54,597 bases of DNA from JBFMGS01 sp040752635 (GTDB lineage: Bacteria; Bacillota; SHA-98; UBA4971): NCBI GenBank assembly GCA_040752635.1, contig JBFMGS010000009.1, positions 1-54,597 of the forward strand, read 5' to 3'. A program made the position numbers and the translations under genes. Below, piece by piece: positions 17,935 to 26,706 of the stretch; position 1 is the stretch's first letter; each line of letters starts with the position of its first letter. Under the pieces are notes generated by a model. It was given only the letters and a program-made list of their open reading frames with translations. It ran no database searches and was not told the DNA's origin.

Positions 17935-18192
17935 GTGGACGACCGCGGGATGCGCAAGGTGCGGGTCGGTACAGTGGTGAGCGACAAGATGGATAAGACG
18001 GTCGTGGTCGCCGTGGAACGAGTAGTAAGCCATCCGCTGTACGGCCGCAGGATGAAAAGGACGACGCGCTTCAAGGCGCATAACGAGGACAACCTGGCGA
18101 AGGTCGGGGATAAGGTGCGGGTGATGGAGACCAGACCCCTCAGCAAGGAGAAGAAGTGGCGGGTTGTGGAGATTTTGGAGAGAGCGAAGTAG
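17935..18192 (+). CDS. rpsQ: 30S ribosomal protein S17
   Basis: S17 is a primary 16S rRNA-binding protein with an OB fold. The 85 residues include RVGTVVSDKMDKTVVVAVER and HNEDNLAKVGDKVRVMETRPLS, the S17 signature. GTG 17935 follows AAGGAGGG. Confidence 0.96.
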   Translation: MDDRGMRKVRVGTVVSDKMDKTVVVAVERVVSHPLYGRRMKRTTRFKAHNEDNLAKVGDKVRVMETRPLSKEKKWRVVEILERAK

Positions 18193-18261
18193 TCGCACGT
18201 TTTGCAGGCTGTGAGCGCGGCAAGTGCGGTCTCGCGCTCTTTGACGGGGAGGATCGGCCAG

Positions 18262-18630
18262 ATGATTCAACCTCAGACTGTGCTGTCCGTCGCTGACAAT
18301 ACCGGCGGCAAGAAGATCATGTGCATAAGGGTCCTCGGGGGCGGCAACAGGAGGTTTGCGGGTGTCGGTGATGTCATCATCGCAAGTGTTAAAGAGGCTG
18401 CGCCCGGCGGCGTGGTGAAGAAGGGCGAGGTCGTGAGGGCCGTAATCGTGAGGACAAAGAAGGAGATCGTTCGCCCTGACGGCTCACACATCAAGTTCGA
18501 CGAGAACGCTGCGGTGATCATCAACGAGCAGAACAATCCCAGGGGCACAAGGATTTTCGGTCCCGTCGCGAGGGAGCTTCGTGACAAGGAGTTCATGAAG
18601 ATAGTCTCTCTCGCCCCTGAGGTGCTTTAG
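18262..18630 (+). CDS. rplN: 50S ribosomal protein L14
   Basis: L14 forms an intersubunit bridge and binds the silencing factor RsfS. The 122 residues start MIQPQTVLSVADNTGGKK and include GVVKKGEVVRAVIVRTKKE. The ATG at 18262 has GGGGAGG at 9 nt. The frame is open 60 nt further upstream, but that part has no L14 similarity. Confidence 0.97.
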   Translation: MIQPQTVLSVADNTGGKKIMCIRVLGGGNRRFAGVGDVIIASVKEAAPGGVVKKGEVVRAVIVRTKKEIVRPDGSHIKFDENAAVIINEQNNPRGTRIFGPVARELRDKEFMKIVSLAPEVL

Positions 18631-18651
18631 AGCCACGAGGAGGCGGGTATC

Positions 18652-18981
18652 TTGAGCAAGGTTAAGCCCCACGTTAAGAAGGGGGATACGGTCATAGTCC
18701 TTTCCGGCAAGGACAAGGACAAGAAAGGGAAGGTCCTGCGTGTGTTGCCCGCGGAAGGGCGGGCGCTGGTGGAGGGTGTCAACGTGGTCAAGAGACATAC
18801 CAAGCCGACGCGCCTTGTCCCCCAGGGGGGTGTTATCGAGAAAGCAGCGCCTGTGCCACTTTCGAAAGTTATGGTGGTTTGCCCTAAGTGCAGCAGGCCT
18901 ACCCGGATAGCAAGGCGTGTGGCCGAAGACGGCGAGCACGTGAGGGTATGCAAGGAGTGCGGGCGCGAGATCGACAAGTAG
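18652..18981 (+). CDS. rplX: 50S ribosomal protein L24
   Basis: L24 initiates 50S assembly. The KOW motif is visible in KKGDTVIVLSGKDKDKKGKVLRV. The C-terminal half contains CPKCSRPTRIARRVAEDGEHVRVCKECG, a four-Cys zinc ribbon. The protein has 109 residues. The start is TTG at 18652, with GAGGAGG at 8 nt. Confidence 0.96.
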   Translation: MSKVKPHVKKGDTVIVLSGKDKDKKGKVLRVLPAEGRALVEGVNVVKRHTKPTRLVPQGGVIEKAAPVPLSKVMVVCPKCSRPTRIARRVAEDGEHVRVCKECGREIDK

Positions 18982-19006
18982 CGCAGAGCATCGGGGGTGA
19001 GAGCAA

Positions 19007-19549
19007 GTGGCGGCTCGGTTGAAGGAGAAGTACATCAAAGAGGTTGCACCTGCCCTCCGCGAAAAGTTCGGCTTTAAGAGCGTGATGCAAATCCCGAGGG
19101 TAGAGAAAGTCGTCATAAACATGGGAGTTAGCGACGCGGTCGCGGACCCGAAGATGCTTGATTCCGCGGTCGGCGATCTTGTGGCGATTTCGGGGCAGAA
19201 GCCCCTTGTTACGCGGGCGAAGAAGTCCATAGCCGCTTTTAAGCTCAGGGCAGGGGTCCCGATAGGTTGCAAGGTTACTCTTCGAGGAGAGAGGATGTAC
19301 CATTTTCTCGATAAGCTTTTCAACGTCGCTCTGCCAAGGATCCGCGACTTTCGCGGGGTCTCGCCTGACGGATTTGACGGCAGAGGCAACTACACGCTTG
19401 GCGTCAAAGAACAGATCATCTTTCCGGAGATTGTCTACGACAAGGTAGACAAGATACGGGGCATGGACATCACGATTGTGACGACCGCCAGGACGGATGA
19501 AGAGGCTTACGAACTCCTGAAGGCGATGGGAATGCCGTTCAGGAAGTAA
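19007..19549 (+). CDS. rplE: 50S ribosomal protein L5
   Basis: L5 binds 5S rRNA and contacts the P-site tRNA. The 180 residues include KVVINMGVSDAVADPKMLDSA, SIAAFKLRAGVPIGCKVTLRG and ISGQKPLVTRAKKS. The GTG start follows GGGGGTGAGAG. It is the usual spc-operon position after rplX. Confidence 0.97.
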   Translation: MAARLKEKYIKEVAPALREKFGFKSVMQIPRVEKVVINMGVSDAVADPKMLDSAVGDLVAISGQKPLVTRAKKSIAAFKLRAGVPIGCKVTLRGERMYHFLDKLFNVALPRIRDFRGVSPDGFDGRGNYTLGVKEQIIFPEIVYDKVDKIRGMDITIVTTARTDEEAYELLKAMGMPFRK

Positions 19550-19590
19550 CAGAACGGCGCCACGACAAATCGCCGATGTGATACGGGGGG

Positions 19591-19782
19591 ATGGCTTTGG
19601 CAAAGAAAAGCCTGATAGAGAAGAATAAACGGCCCCAGAAGTACCAGGTTAGGACCTACCACAGGTGCCGTATTTGCGGGCGGCCGAGAGCTTACATGAG
19701 GAAGTTCGATATGTGCAGGATCTGTTTCCGCAGGCTCGCCCTCAAGGGGGAAATCCCCGGCGTTACTAAGGCAAGCTGGTGA
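19591..19782 (+). CDS. rpsZ: 30S ribosomal protein S14, zinc (type Z) form
   Basis: This is the short zinc-binding S14 of 63 residues. The four ligands are visible in CRICGRPRAYMRKFDMCRIC. The end, LALKGEIPGVTKASW, is typical. Only this zinc form is seen in the window; whether a zinc-free paralogue exists elsewhere cannot be told. The start has GGGGGG upstream. Confidence 0.96.
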   Translation: MALAKKSLIEKNKRPQKYQVRTYHRCRICGRPRAYMRKFDMCRICFRRLALKGEIPGVTKASW

Positions 19783-19824
19783 AAGATCCGACATACAGGA
19801 TAGGTCCGTAAGTAGGGGAGGTCG

Positions 19825-20229
19825 ATGCGAATTATGACGACGGACCCCATCGCTGACATGCTGACGAGGATCCGTAACGCTAATATCGCAGGGAGGGACG
19901 TAGTTGAAGTCCCCTCCTCTCGGGTGAAACGCGATATCGCGAAGATCCTCAGGGAAGAGGGCTTCATAAGGGACTTTGAGGTAATAAACGATGGGAAGCA
20001 GGGCATGCTTCGCATCCATCTCAAGTATGGCCCCAACAAAGAAAAGATCATAACCGGGCTGAAGAGGATAAGCAAACCCGGTCTTCGGGTCTACGCCGGA
20101 AAGGACGAGCTTCCCAAGGTCCTGGGGGGTCTCGGGATCGCGGTTATGTCCACCCCTAAGGGGATTATGGCCGACAGGAAAGCTCGCAAGGAAGGCGTGG
20201 GCGGCGAAGTGATCTGTTATGTCTGGTGA
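19825..20229 (+). CDS. rpsH: 30S ribosomal protein S8
   Basis: S8 binds the 16S central domain and in many bacteria represses the spc operon by binding its mRNA. It contains TDPIADMLTRIRNAN and ends GGLGIAVMSTPKGIMADRKARKEGVGGEVICYVW. The ORF gives 134 residues from ATG 19825. The in-frame ATG at 19834 (MTTDPIADM) matches relatives better; the GGGGAGG site lies 3 nt from the first and 12 nt from the second, so the start is undecided. Confidence 0.95.
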   Translation: MRIMTTDPIADMLTRIRNANIAGRDVVEVPSSRVKRDIAKILREEGFIRDFEVINDGKQGMLRIHLKYGPNKEKIITGLKRISKPGLRVYAGKDELPKVLGGLGIAVMSTPKGIMADRKARKEGVGGEVICYVW

Positions 20230-20284
20230 GGCGGACTCGAGTGCCATGGCGAGGTTCCATGGCAGGTTGTGAGGGGGTGAACTT

Positions 20285-20839
20285 GTGTCTCGGATCGGAA
20301 AGGCGCCAATACCTTTGCCAAAAGGTGTCGAGGTAGATGTCAGCGGCAACACCGTCAAGGTGAAAGGCCCTAAAGGCCAACTGCAAAGGGACGTCAGCAA
20401 GGCGATGAAAATCGCTCTCCAGGGCGACAAGATCGTCGTGCAGCGTCCCGGCGATGACAAGGAGTACAGGTCTCTTCACGGTCTCACGAGAACGCTCGTG
20501 GCTAACATGGTGAAGGGTGTAACAGAAGGCTACGAGAAATCGCTGGTGGTTTCAGGTACCGGCTATAAAGCCGCAAAGCAAGGCAAGAAGCTGGTCTTAA
20601 GCGTGGGATACTCGCACCCGGTCGAGGTGGATCCCGCCGAGGGCATTGAGATAGACGTTCCTACGCCCACGAAGATCGTGGTAAAAGGCATAGACAAGGA
20701 ACTCGTGGGGCAGACGGCGGCGAACATCCGTGCGATCCGCCTGCCCGAGCCCTACAAAGGGAAGGGCATAATGTACGAGGGCGAGCACATCCGCAGAAAA
20801 GCCGGCAAAGCGGGTAAGGCTGCCGGCGGTAAGAAGTAG
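20285..20839 (+). CDS. rplF: 50S ribosomal protein L6
   Basis: L6 lies near the sarcin-ricin loop where factors bind. The 184 residues start MSRIGKAPIPLPKGVEV, and the C-terminal domain shows IRLPEPYKGKGIMYEGEHIRRKAGKAGK. The start is GTG at 20285, with GGGGGTGA upstream. Confidence 0.97.
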   Translation: MSRIGKAPIPLPKGVEVDVSGNTVKVKGPKGQLQRDVSKAMKIALQGDKIVVQRPGDDKEYRSLHGLTRTLVANMVKGVTEGYEKSLVVSGTGYKAAKQGKKLVLSVGYSHPVEVDPAEGIEIDVPTPTKIVVKGIDKELVGQTAANIRAIRLPEPYKGKGIMYEGEHIRRKAGKAGKAAGGKK

Positions 20840-20866
20840 CGGGCGGCAGGAAGGGTGAGATAAGCG

Positions 20867-21235
20867 ATGTTCAAGCGCAAGGACAGAAAGCTTGCAACAG
20901 CCAGGCGGCACCTTCGCGTGAGAAAGAAGGTGTCAGGCACGGCCGAGGTGCCCCGGTTGTCCGTGGCCAGGACGCTGCAACATATCTACGCCCAGGTCAT
21001 CAACGATGAAGTAGGCGCCACTCTCGCGTTTGCATCCAGCGTTGAGCCCGCCATAAGGGAGAAGATCAAGGATGGCAGCAAGACCGAAACCGCACGCCTG
21101 GTCGGAAAGGTCATCGGAGAACGTGCTCTAGCGAAAGGCATCAAGCGGGTGGTGTTCGACCGCGGGGGTAAACTCTTTCACGGCAGGGTCGCGGCCGTGG
21201 CTGAGGGCGCTCGCGAGAGCGGGCTCGAGTTTTAA
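20867..21235 (+). CDS. rplR: 50S ribosomal protein L18
   Basis: L18 binds 5S rRNA in the central protuberance. The 122 residues include VRKKVSGTAEVPRLSVARTLQHIYAQ-type N-terminal strands and the end FDRGGKLFHGRVAAVAEGARESGLEF. The ATG start is preceded by AGGGTGAG. Confidence 0.97.
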   Translation: MFKRKDRKLATARRHLRVRKKVSGTAEVPRLSVARTLQHIYAQVINDEVGATLAFASSVEPAIREKIKDGSKTETARLVGKVIGERALAKGIKRVVFDRGGKLFHGRVAAVAEGARESGLEF

Positions 21236-21250
21236 GCAAGGTCCGGGGGA

Positions 21251-21760
21251 GTGGGTGAAAAGACAATGATGGAGTTTGAGAGTCCGGAACTCAAAGAGAA
21301 GGTTGTCAACATTGACCCTGTGGCCAAGACCACCAAAGGCGGCCGCACCCGGAGCTTCCGCGCACTGGTAGTCGTGGGCAACGAGAACGGACGCGTGGGC
21401 ACGGGCATAGGCAAAGCTTCAGAGGTTTCCGAGGCGATACGCAAGGGCGTTGAGGAAGCGAAGAAGAACATGTTCGACGTGCCGGTGGTCGGCACGACGA
21501 TCCCCCACGAAGTCATTGGCGAAGCGGGGGCTGGCAAGGTGCTCTTGAAGCCTGCCGCGCCGGGCACCGGGGTCATCGCGGGTGGACCTGTAAGGGCGGT
21601 CCTGGAGCTTGCGGGCGTAAGGGACATTCTGACCAAGTCGCTCGGCTCCTCAAATGCGTTCAACATGGTGGGCGCCACCGTGAAGGGGTTGAAATCCTTG
21701 AAACGCGCGGAGGACGTCGCTCGCCTGCGCGGGAAATCCGTGTCGGACTTGTTGGGTTAG
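21251..21760 (+). CDS. rpsE: 30S ribosomal protein S5
   Basis: S5 controls translational fidelity; loop 2 mutations give spectinomycin resistance. The 169 residues include the double-stranded RNA-binding fold with VVGNENGRVGTGIGKASEV and the C-terminal DILTKSLGSSNAFNMVGATVKGL. The start is GTG after GGGGGA. Confidence 0.97.
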   Translation: MGEKTMMEFESPELKEKVVNIDPVAKTTKGGRTRSFRALVVVGNENGRVGTGIGKASEVSEAIRKGVEEAKKNMFDVPVVGTTIPHEVIGEAGAGKVLLKPAAPGTGVIAGGPVRAVLELAGVRDILTKSLGSSNAFNMVGATVKGLKSLKRAEDVARLRGKSVSDLLG

Positions 21761-21771
21761 GGGGTGGCAAG

Positions 21772-21996
21772 ATGCCCGAGATCGCAGGGGGTGCCCACGG
21801 GGCGAAGAAGATGCTGAAGATCACGTTAAGACACAGCACCATAGGCTCACCGAAGACCCAGAAGGCAACCGTCGAGGCGCTCGGCCTCGGCAAGCTGCAC
21901 AAGACGGTTCTTTTGCCTGATAACCCGCAAACCAGGGGGATGGTGAGGAAAGTCGTCCATCTGGTAGACGTGGAGGAAGTTGAAGTTACGGAGTAG
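21772..21996 (+). CDS. rpmD: 50S ribosomal protein L30
   Basis: L30 is a small 50S protein. The conserved part begins LKITLRHSTIGSPKTQKATVEALGLGK and ends VEVTE. The frame from ATG 21772 gives 74 residues, about 14 longer than the usual 60. The in-frame ATG at 21811 would give the classical length. The GGGGGTGG site favours the upstream ATG, so a short N-terminal extension is possible. Confidence 0.93.
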   Translation: MPEIAGGAHGAKKMLKITLRHSTIGSPKTQKATVEALGLGKLHKTVLLPDNPQTRGMVRKVVHLVDVEEVEVTE

Positions 21997-22008
21997 GAGG
22001 TGGCGGAT

Positions 22009-22449
22009 TTGAGGCTCGAAGAACTCGCCCCGCCGGAGGGTGCGCGGCACTACCCTAAGAGAAAGGGACGAGGGATCGGGAGCGGCCTTGGTAAGACTGC
22101 AGGTAGAGGCCACAAGGGGCAAAAGGCCCGCTCGGGCGGAGCTAAAGGCCCCATGTTCGAAGGCGGGCAGATGCCGCTCACCCGAAGGGTTCCCAAGCGG
22201 GGCTTCACAAACCGCTTCAAAGTGAGGTTCGCTGAGGTCAAACTGAGGGATCTCAACAGGTTCGTAGAAGGCGCGACAGTCTCGCCCAAGGAGCTTGCCA
22301 CATCTGGTATAATAAAGCGAGCGGAAGACCGCGTGAAGATCCTCGGTACCGGCGAGATAACCAGGCCGCTCACGGTAAGGGCACACGCATTCACCCGTTC
22401 GGCGCAGGACAAGATCGAGTCTGCGGGCGGCAAAGTCGAGGTGATATAG
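22009..22449 (+). CDS. rplO: 50S ribosomal protein L15
   Basis: L15 is a late-assembly 50S protein with a Gly/Arg-rich N-terminal extension, seen as RGIGSGLGKTAGRGHKGQKAR. TTG 22009 was chosen because GGAGG lies 8 nt upstream and the product then starts MRLEELAPPEGARH, as in relatives, giving 146 residues. The GTG at 22000 overlaps the Shine-Dalgarno itself. Confidence 0.95.
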   Translation: MRLEELAPPEGARHYPKRKGRGIGSGLGKTAGRGHKGQKARSGGAKGPMFEGGQMPLTRRVPKRGFTNRFKVRFAEVKLRDLNRFVEGATVSPKELATSGIIKRAEDRVKILGTGEITRPLTVRAHAFTRSAQDKIESAGGKVEVI

Positions 22450-22450
22450 G

Positions 22451-23701
22451 TTGCTGGGAGCACTTGCGAGCGCCTTCAGGATTCATGATCTCAGGAAGAA
22501 GATCTTGTACACCGCGCTCTTGCTTGCGGTGTATCGGATCGGATCGTTCATTCCCGTGCCGGGGGTCAACGTCGCAAAGCTGCTGGCGACCTATGGTGAG
22601 ACGGGGATCTTCCAGTTTCTCGACCTCTTCTCGGGCGGGGCGCTTCGGAGGTTCACCGTGTTCGCTATGGGCGTGAACCCGTACATTACGGCGTCCATCA
22701 TAATCCAGTTGCTGGCAGTTGTGATTCCAAGCCTGGAGGAACTCTCGAAGGAGGGCGTGGAAGGCAGACGGAAGATCGCCCAGTGGACGCGGTATGGCAC
22801 GGTCGTCTTAGGCGTTGTTCAGGCCCTCGGGATAACCCTTGGGATACGGGGCGCGCTGGATGACCCCGGCCTTCTGCCGGTGTTCCTCATTATTACGACG
22901 TTAACTGCGGGGACAGCGTTTTTGATGTGGCTCGGTGAGAAGATCTCCGAACACGGCCTGGGGAACGGGATCTCGCTGATAATCTTCACCGGCATCATAG
23001 CCAGGCTTCCCGCAGGGGTGCACACGACCGCCATCAGCATCGGCAAAGGCGGCATCAGCCCCATCAACGTTGTGCTGTTCCTACTCCTTGGGGTGGCATC
23101 GATCGTAGGAGTCATATGGATTACGCTCGGCGCGCGGAGGATCCCCGTGCAATACGCGAAGAGAGTGGTCGGGCGGCGGGTTTACGGCGGTCAGACCACC
23201 CATATCCCGCTTCGCGTCAACCAGGCGGGCGTGATCCCGGTGATCTTCGCGTCGTCGATTCTCACGTTTCCTCTCACGATCGCTCAGTTCGTGCCGAGGC
23301 TTGCTTTCTTGCAGGAGTGGCTTCGGGGTGATAGTGTGATTTACATGCTGGTATACGCGGTTTTGGTGGTTGCATTCACGTACTTCTACACGGCGATAAC
23401 GTTCAACGTGACGGAAGTCGCCAACAACATGAAGAAGTACGGAGGGTTCATTCCGGGACTTCGTCCCGGCAAGCCCACGGCGGAGTACCTCGACCGCGTA
23501 CTCACCAGGATAACCCTGGTGGGCGGGTTGTTCCTCGCCGCTGTGGCCATACTGCCAAACATCATGACGGGCATTACCAACCTTAGCACCCTCTATTTCG
23601 GGGGGACTGCCTTGCTCATCGTGGTGGGCGTCGCGCTCGATACGATGAAGCAGATCGAGGCCAACCTGTTGATGAGGCAGTACGAGGGCTTCATGAAGTA
23701 A
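22451..23701 (+). CDS. secY: Preprotein translocase subunit SecY
   Basis: SecY is the membrane channel for the Sec pathway. The 416 residues contain about ten membrane segments. Conserved pieces include FIPVPGVN, MGVNPYITASIIIQLL and the cytoplasmic loops RRIPVQYAKRVVGRRVYGGQ and KYGGFIPGLRPGKPTAEYLD, where ribosome and SecA dock. The TTG start is 1 nt after the rplO stop, with GAGGTGAT overlapping the end of rplO, so translation is probably coupled. Confidence 0.97.
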   Translation: MLGALASAFRIHDLRKKILYTALLLAVYRIGSFIPVPGVNVAKLLATYGETGIFQFLDLFSGGALRRFTVFAMGVNPYITASIIIQLLAVVIPSLEELSKEGVEGRRKIAQWTRYGTVVLGVVQALGITLGIRGALDDPGLLPVFLIITTLTAGTAFLMWLGEKISEHGLGNGISLIIFTGIIARLPAGVHTTAISIGKGGISPINVVLFLLLGVASIVGVIWITLGARRIPVQYAKRVVGRRVYGGQTTHIPLRVNQAGVIPVIFASSILTFPLTIAQFVPRLAFLQEWLRGDSVIYMLVYAVLVVAFTYFYTAITFNVTEVANNMKKYGGFIPGLRPGKPTAEYLDRVLTRITLVGGLFLAAVAILPNIMTGITNLSTLYFGGTALLIVVGVALDTMKQIEANLLMRQYEGFMK

Positions 23702-23713
23702 GGAGGCACGGGT

Positions 23714-24415
23714 ATGCGCCTTGTTCTGCTGGGTCCGCCGGGTGTCGGGAAAGGCACGCAGGCAGCGAGGCTCGGCGCGCGTTTAGGTGTGCCGCACGTT
23801 TCCACGGGCGATATGTTCCGTGATGGGCTCTCACGGCGGACCCCGCTGGGGCTCGCCGCCAAAGAGTACATGGACGCCGGCAAGCTCGTCCCTGATGACA
23901 TCACTATTGGACTGGTTAGAGAGAGGCTCGCCCAACCGGACTGCTCCAGGGGTTTTGTGCTGGACGGGTTTCCGCGCAATCTGGCCCAGGCCGAGGCACT
24001 CGAGAGTGTACTTCGGGGGCTCGGCGCGAAGCTTGACGCTGCTGTGAGCATCGAGGCGGGACGAGACACTGTTATCACGCGGCTTTCGGGGCGGCGGCAG
24101 TGCAGGCGGTGCGGGGCAGTGTATAACCTCGCGTTCAATCCGCCTCCGGATCCTGCCAGGTGTCCGAAATGCGGCGGTGAGTTGTATCAGCGCGACGACG
24201 ACCGCGAGGAGACAGTCCGGGAGAGGCTTCGCGTCTACATGGCCGAGACCGAGCCCCTGGTCGATTTCTATAAGAGGAAGGGCCTTCTAGTTGCAGTTGA
24301 CGGCGAGAGGGACATTGATGAAGTGACGGGGGCGATTGTGTCGGCAGTTGAAGAGAGCAACGGTGTTGAGAAGGGTATCACCCGTGAGAAAAGTATCCCC
24401 GATGGTAACATGTAA
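23714..24415 (+). CDS. adk: Adenylate kinase, zinc-LID type
   Basis: Adk converts ATP plus AMP to two ADP. The P-loop GPPGVGKGTQ is near residue 7. The NMP-binding STGDMFRDG, FVLDGFPR and LID-domain Cys pairs CRRC and CPKC (near residues 130-153, a structural zinc site usual in Gram-positives) are all present. It has 233 residues, slightly longer than the typical 217 because of a C-terminal tail that overlaps the start of map. The ATG follows AAGGAGG. Confidence 0.97.
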   Translation: MRLVLLGPPGVGKGTQAARLGARLGVPHVSTGDMFRDGLSRRTPLGLAAKEYMDAGKLVPDDITIGLVRERLAQPDCSRGFVLDGFPRNLAQAEALESVLRGLGAKLDAAVSIEAGRDTVITRLSGRRQCRRCGAVYNLAFNPPPDPARCPKCGGELYQRDDDREETVRERLRVYMAETEPLVDFYKRKGLLVAVDGERDIDEVTGAIVSAVEESNGVEKGITREKSIPDGNM

Positions 24416-25151
24416 GACTCCGCGAGAGCTTGCCAGCATGAGGAAGGCAGGGCGTATCCTCGCCGAGCTTTTACAGGCGTTACGCGGGCTCATCAAGCCA
24501 GGAATCACAACCGGGGATATAGACAGGTTTGCCGAGGATCACATCAGGGCCTCCGGAGCCGCCCCGTCGTTCAAAGGGCTGTACGGCTTCCCTGCGAGCG
24601 CGTGCGTATCCGTCAACGATGAGGTTGTGCACGGGATCCCTGGGCGCCGGGTGTTGGTGGAGGGCGACATCGTCAGCGTGGACGTGGGAGCCATGGTTGA
24701 GGGTTACCATAGTGATGCTGCGATGACATACCCTGTGGGCAAGGTATCCGGCGCAGCCATGCACCTTCTGAAAGTCACAGAGGAGTCGCTTTACCTGGGG
24801 ATCGAGCAGGCGCGCGCGGGGAGGCGCGTGGCTGACATCTCCAGAGCCATACAAAAGCACGTGGAGTCAAGGGGGCTTTCTGTCGTGAGAGCGCTCGCGG
24901 GCCACGGGATTGGACGGAGCGTGCACGAAGAGCCCAGGGTGCCGAACTTCGTAATACACGGGGAGCCCGGGCCGCACCTTCGACCCGGGGCTACGCTTGC
25001 GATAGAGCCGATGGTGAATGCCGGCGACTTCGAGGTCATGACCCTTGAGGACAACTGGACGGTGGTCACCCGCGACGGCTCGCTCTCTGCCCATTTCGAG
25101 CATACCGTGGCGGTGACGAGCGACGGGCCGGAGATACTGACCAGGCTCTAA
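24384..25151 (+). CDS. map: Methionine aminopeptidase, type I
   Basis: Map removes the initiator Met from nascent proteins. The metal ligands are in DVGAMVEGYHSDAAMTYP (two Asp), GHGIG (His), IEPM (Glu) and the final EHT (Glu). GTG 24384 has AGAAGGG 8 nt upstream. ATG 24402 (MVTCKTPREL) aligns better with relatives and is the alternative. Both lie inside the end of adk. The product is about 250 residues. Confidence 0.95.
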   Translation: MRKVSPMVTCKTPRELASMRKAGRILAELLQALRGLIKPGITTGDIDRFAEDHIRASGAAPSFKGLYGFPASACVSVNDEVVHGIPGRRVLVEGDIVSVDVGAMVEGYHSDAAMTYPVGKVSGAAMHLLKVTEESLYLGIEQARAGRRVADISRAIQKHVESRGLSVVRALAGHGIGRSVHEEPRVPNFVIHGEPGPHLRPGATLAIEPMVNAGDFEVMTLEDNWTVVTRDGSLSAHFEHTVAVTSDGPEILTRL

Positions 25152-25171
25152 ACCGGAGGGCGGTGCGCGGG

Positions 25172-25468
25172 ATGCAACCGAGATTGGGGCAGGTCGTCGT
25201 GTCCATTGCGGGCAGGGATAGGGGGAGACGATACATCGTGACGGGCATCATCGATCATACGTTCGTCACGGTCGCCGACGGGATGTACCGGCGCGTGTCT
25301 TGCCCCAAGAAGAAGAACGTGAGGCACTTGATGATGACACGCAAGGCAGACGGCCGCATCGAGTCAAAGATCCTTGCGGGTGCGAGCGTCACTGATGAGG
25401 AGGTCCGGGAGGCTTTGAAGGAGTTTGAAGACGGCTACTGCAGGAGGGCGGGCTGGCCCCATGAGTAA
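25172..25468 (+). CDS. KOW-domain RNA-binding protein (L14e-like)
   Basis: A small protein of about 98 residues with an N-terminal KOW motif, LGQVVVSIAGRDRGRRYIV. A family of L14e-like KOW proteins is commonly encoded between map and infA in Firmicutes; its function is unassigned but binding to rRNA is likely. The GTG at 25163 is an alternative start three codons upstream. The 3' end overlaps infA by 8 nt. Confidence 0.85.
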   Translation: MQPRLGQVVVSIAGRDRGRRYIVTGIIDHTFVTVADGMYRRVSCPKKKNVRHLMMTRKADGRIESKILAGASVTDEEVREALKEFEDGYCRRAGWPHE

Positions 25469-25679
25469 GAAGGACGCGATCGAGATCGAGGGAACGGTCA
25501 TCGAGGCTTTGCCCAACGCGATGTTCCGTGTGGAACTCGAAAACGGGCACAGGGTGCTCGCCCATGTATCCGGCAAGATGCGCATGAATTTCATCAGGAT
25601 ACTGCCGGGGGACAGGGTGACCGTCGAGTTGTCGCCATATGACCTCTCAAGGGGCAGGATCACATATCGTTTCAAGTAA
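25461..25679 (+). CDS. infA: Translation initiation factor IF-1
   Basis: IF-1 occupies the ribosomal A site during initiation. The 72 residues from ATG 25461 (MSKKDAIEIEGTVIEALPNAMF to SRGRITYRFK) equal the family length and show the OB fold. The frame is open upstream, but that is the tail of the previous gene in another frame. AGGAGG lies about 12 nt upstream. Confidence 0.97.
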   Translation: MSKKDAIEIEGTVIEALPNAMFRVELENGHRVLAHVSGKMRMNFIRILPGDRVTVELSPYDLSRGRITYRFK

Positions 25680-25769
25680 CGGCGCATCGGCTGGAACTCG
25701 GCCGCGTCGGCTGCATCTTTGCGGCGGGCCTTTCTCTGCCGGAAACGAAGAAGGCCAGGAGGGTTAATG

Positions 25770-25883
25770 ATGAAGGTAAGGCCATCTGTGAAGAAGATTT
25801 GCGAGAAATGCAAGATAATCAGGCGCAAGGGCACTGTAAGAGTGATTTGTGAAAACCCCAAGCACAAGCAACGGCAGGGTTAG
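25770..25883 (+). CDS. rpmJ: 50S ribosomal protein L36
   Basis: L36 is the smallest ribosomal protein, 37 residues here: it starts MKVRPSVKKICEKCKIIRRK and ends NPKHKQRQG. The zinc ligands C-x2-C, C and H are all present, so this is the zinc (C+) form. The start is the second of two adjacent ATGs (25767, 25770), with CAGGAGGG upstream. It lies between infA and rpsM, its normal place. Confidence 0.95.
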   Translation: MKVRPSVKKICEKCKIIRRKGTVRVICENPKHKQRQG

Positions 25884-25903
25884 TCTGGAGGTGAAGCGCG
25901 ACA

Positions 25904-26275
25904 ATGGCGAGGATTGCGGGGGTTGATCTTCCGAGAGACAAGAGGATTGAAGCAGCTCTGACTTACATTTACGGCATCGGCCCTACGACTTCAAGGCAGA
26001 TCTTGAGCAAGACCGGCATAAACCCGGATACGCGGGTGCGGGATCTTACCGAGGATGAGATCACACGCCTCCGGGACGTTATAGATAAGGAGCACAAAGT
26101 TGAGGGCGACCTTCGTTCCGAGCAAGCCGCCGACATCAAGCGGCTGATAGATATCGGAACCTACCGAGGGCTTCGCCACCGCCGGGGTCTGCCCGTGAGG
26201 GGCCAGCGGACAAGGACCAATGCAAGAACGCGAAAGGGACCCAGGAAGACGGTGGGTGTGCGGAGAGCTAAGTGA
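25904..26275 (+). CDS. rpsM: 30S ribosomal protein S13
   Basis: S13 forms bridges between the subunits at the 30S head. The 123 residues start MARIAGVDLPRDKRIEAALTYIYGIG and contain TYRGLRHRRGLPVRGQRTRTNARTRKGP. The ATG start has GGAGGTGA upstream. It begins the alpha-operon part (S13, S11, S4, alpha, L17). Confidence 0.97.
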   Translation: MARIAGVDLPRDKRIEAALTYIYGIGPTTSRQILSKTGINPDTRVRDLTEDEITRLRDVIDKEHKVEGDLRSEQAADIKRLIDIGTYRGLRHRRGLPVRGQRTRTNARTRKGPRKTVGVRRAK

Positions 26276-26313
26276 GAGCTAGGACGTAAAGCGCGGAAGG
26301 GGGAGCATACAGC

Positions 26314-26706
26314 GTGCCTAGAAAAGCAGCAGCAAGACCGAAGAGACGTGAACGCAAGAACGTTGAAAGCGGGGTCGCACACATCCGGTCAACGTTTAAC
26401 AATACTATTATCACAATAACCGACCCTCAGGGCAACGTGATATCCTGGGCAAGCGCAGGGAACCAGGGGTTCAAGGGGTCGAGGAAAGGCACCCCGTTCG
26501 CCGCACAAATGGCGGCGGAGTCCGCTGCCAGGGGGGCGATGGACCATGGCATGCGCCAGATAGAAGTGCTCGTAAAGGGGCCGGGGTCAGGGAGAGAAGC
26601 TGCCATCAGGTCGCTTCAAGCCGCGGGGCTTGAAGTAAACATGATACGTGACGTAACTCCTATTCCTCATAACGGGTGCCGCCCGCCCAAGCGGAGGCGA
26701 GTGTGA
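26314..26706 (+). CDS. rpsK: 30S ribosomal protein S11
   Basis: S11 lies on the 30S platform. The 130 residues include GVAHIRSTFNNTIITITDP and GPGSGREAAIRSLQAAGLEV and end HNGCRPPKRRRV. The start is GTG at 26314. The last 45 bases lie within the 127-base segment that is duplicated across the false gap at 26789-26888. Confidence 0.97.
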   Translation: MPRKAAARPKRRERKNVESGVAHIRSTFNNTIITITDPQGNVISWASAGNQGFKGSRKGTPFAAQMAAESAARGAMDHGMRQIEVLVKGPGSGREAAIRSLQAAGLEVNMIRDVTPIPHNGCRPPKRRRV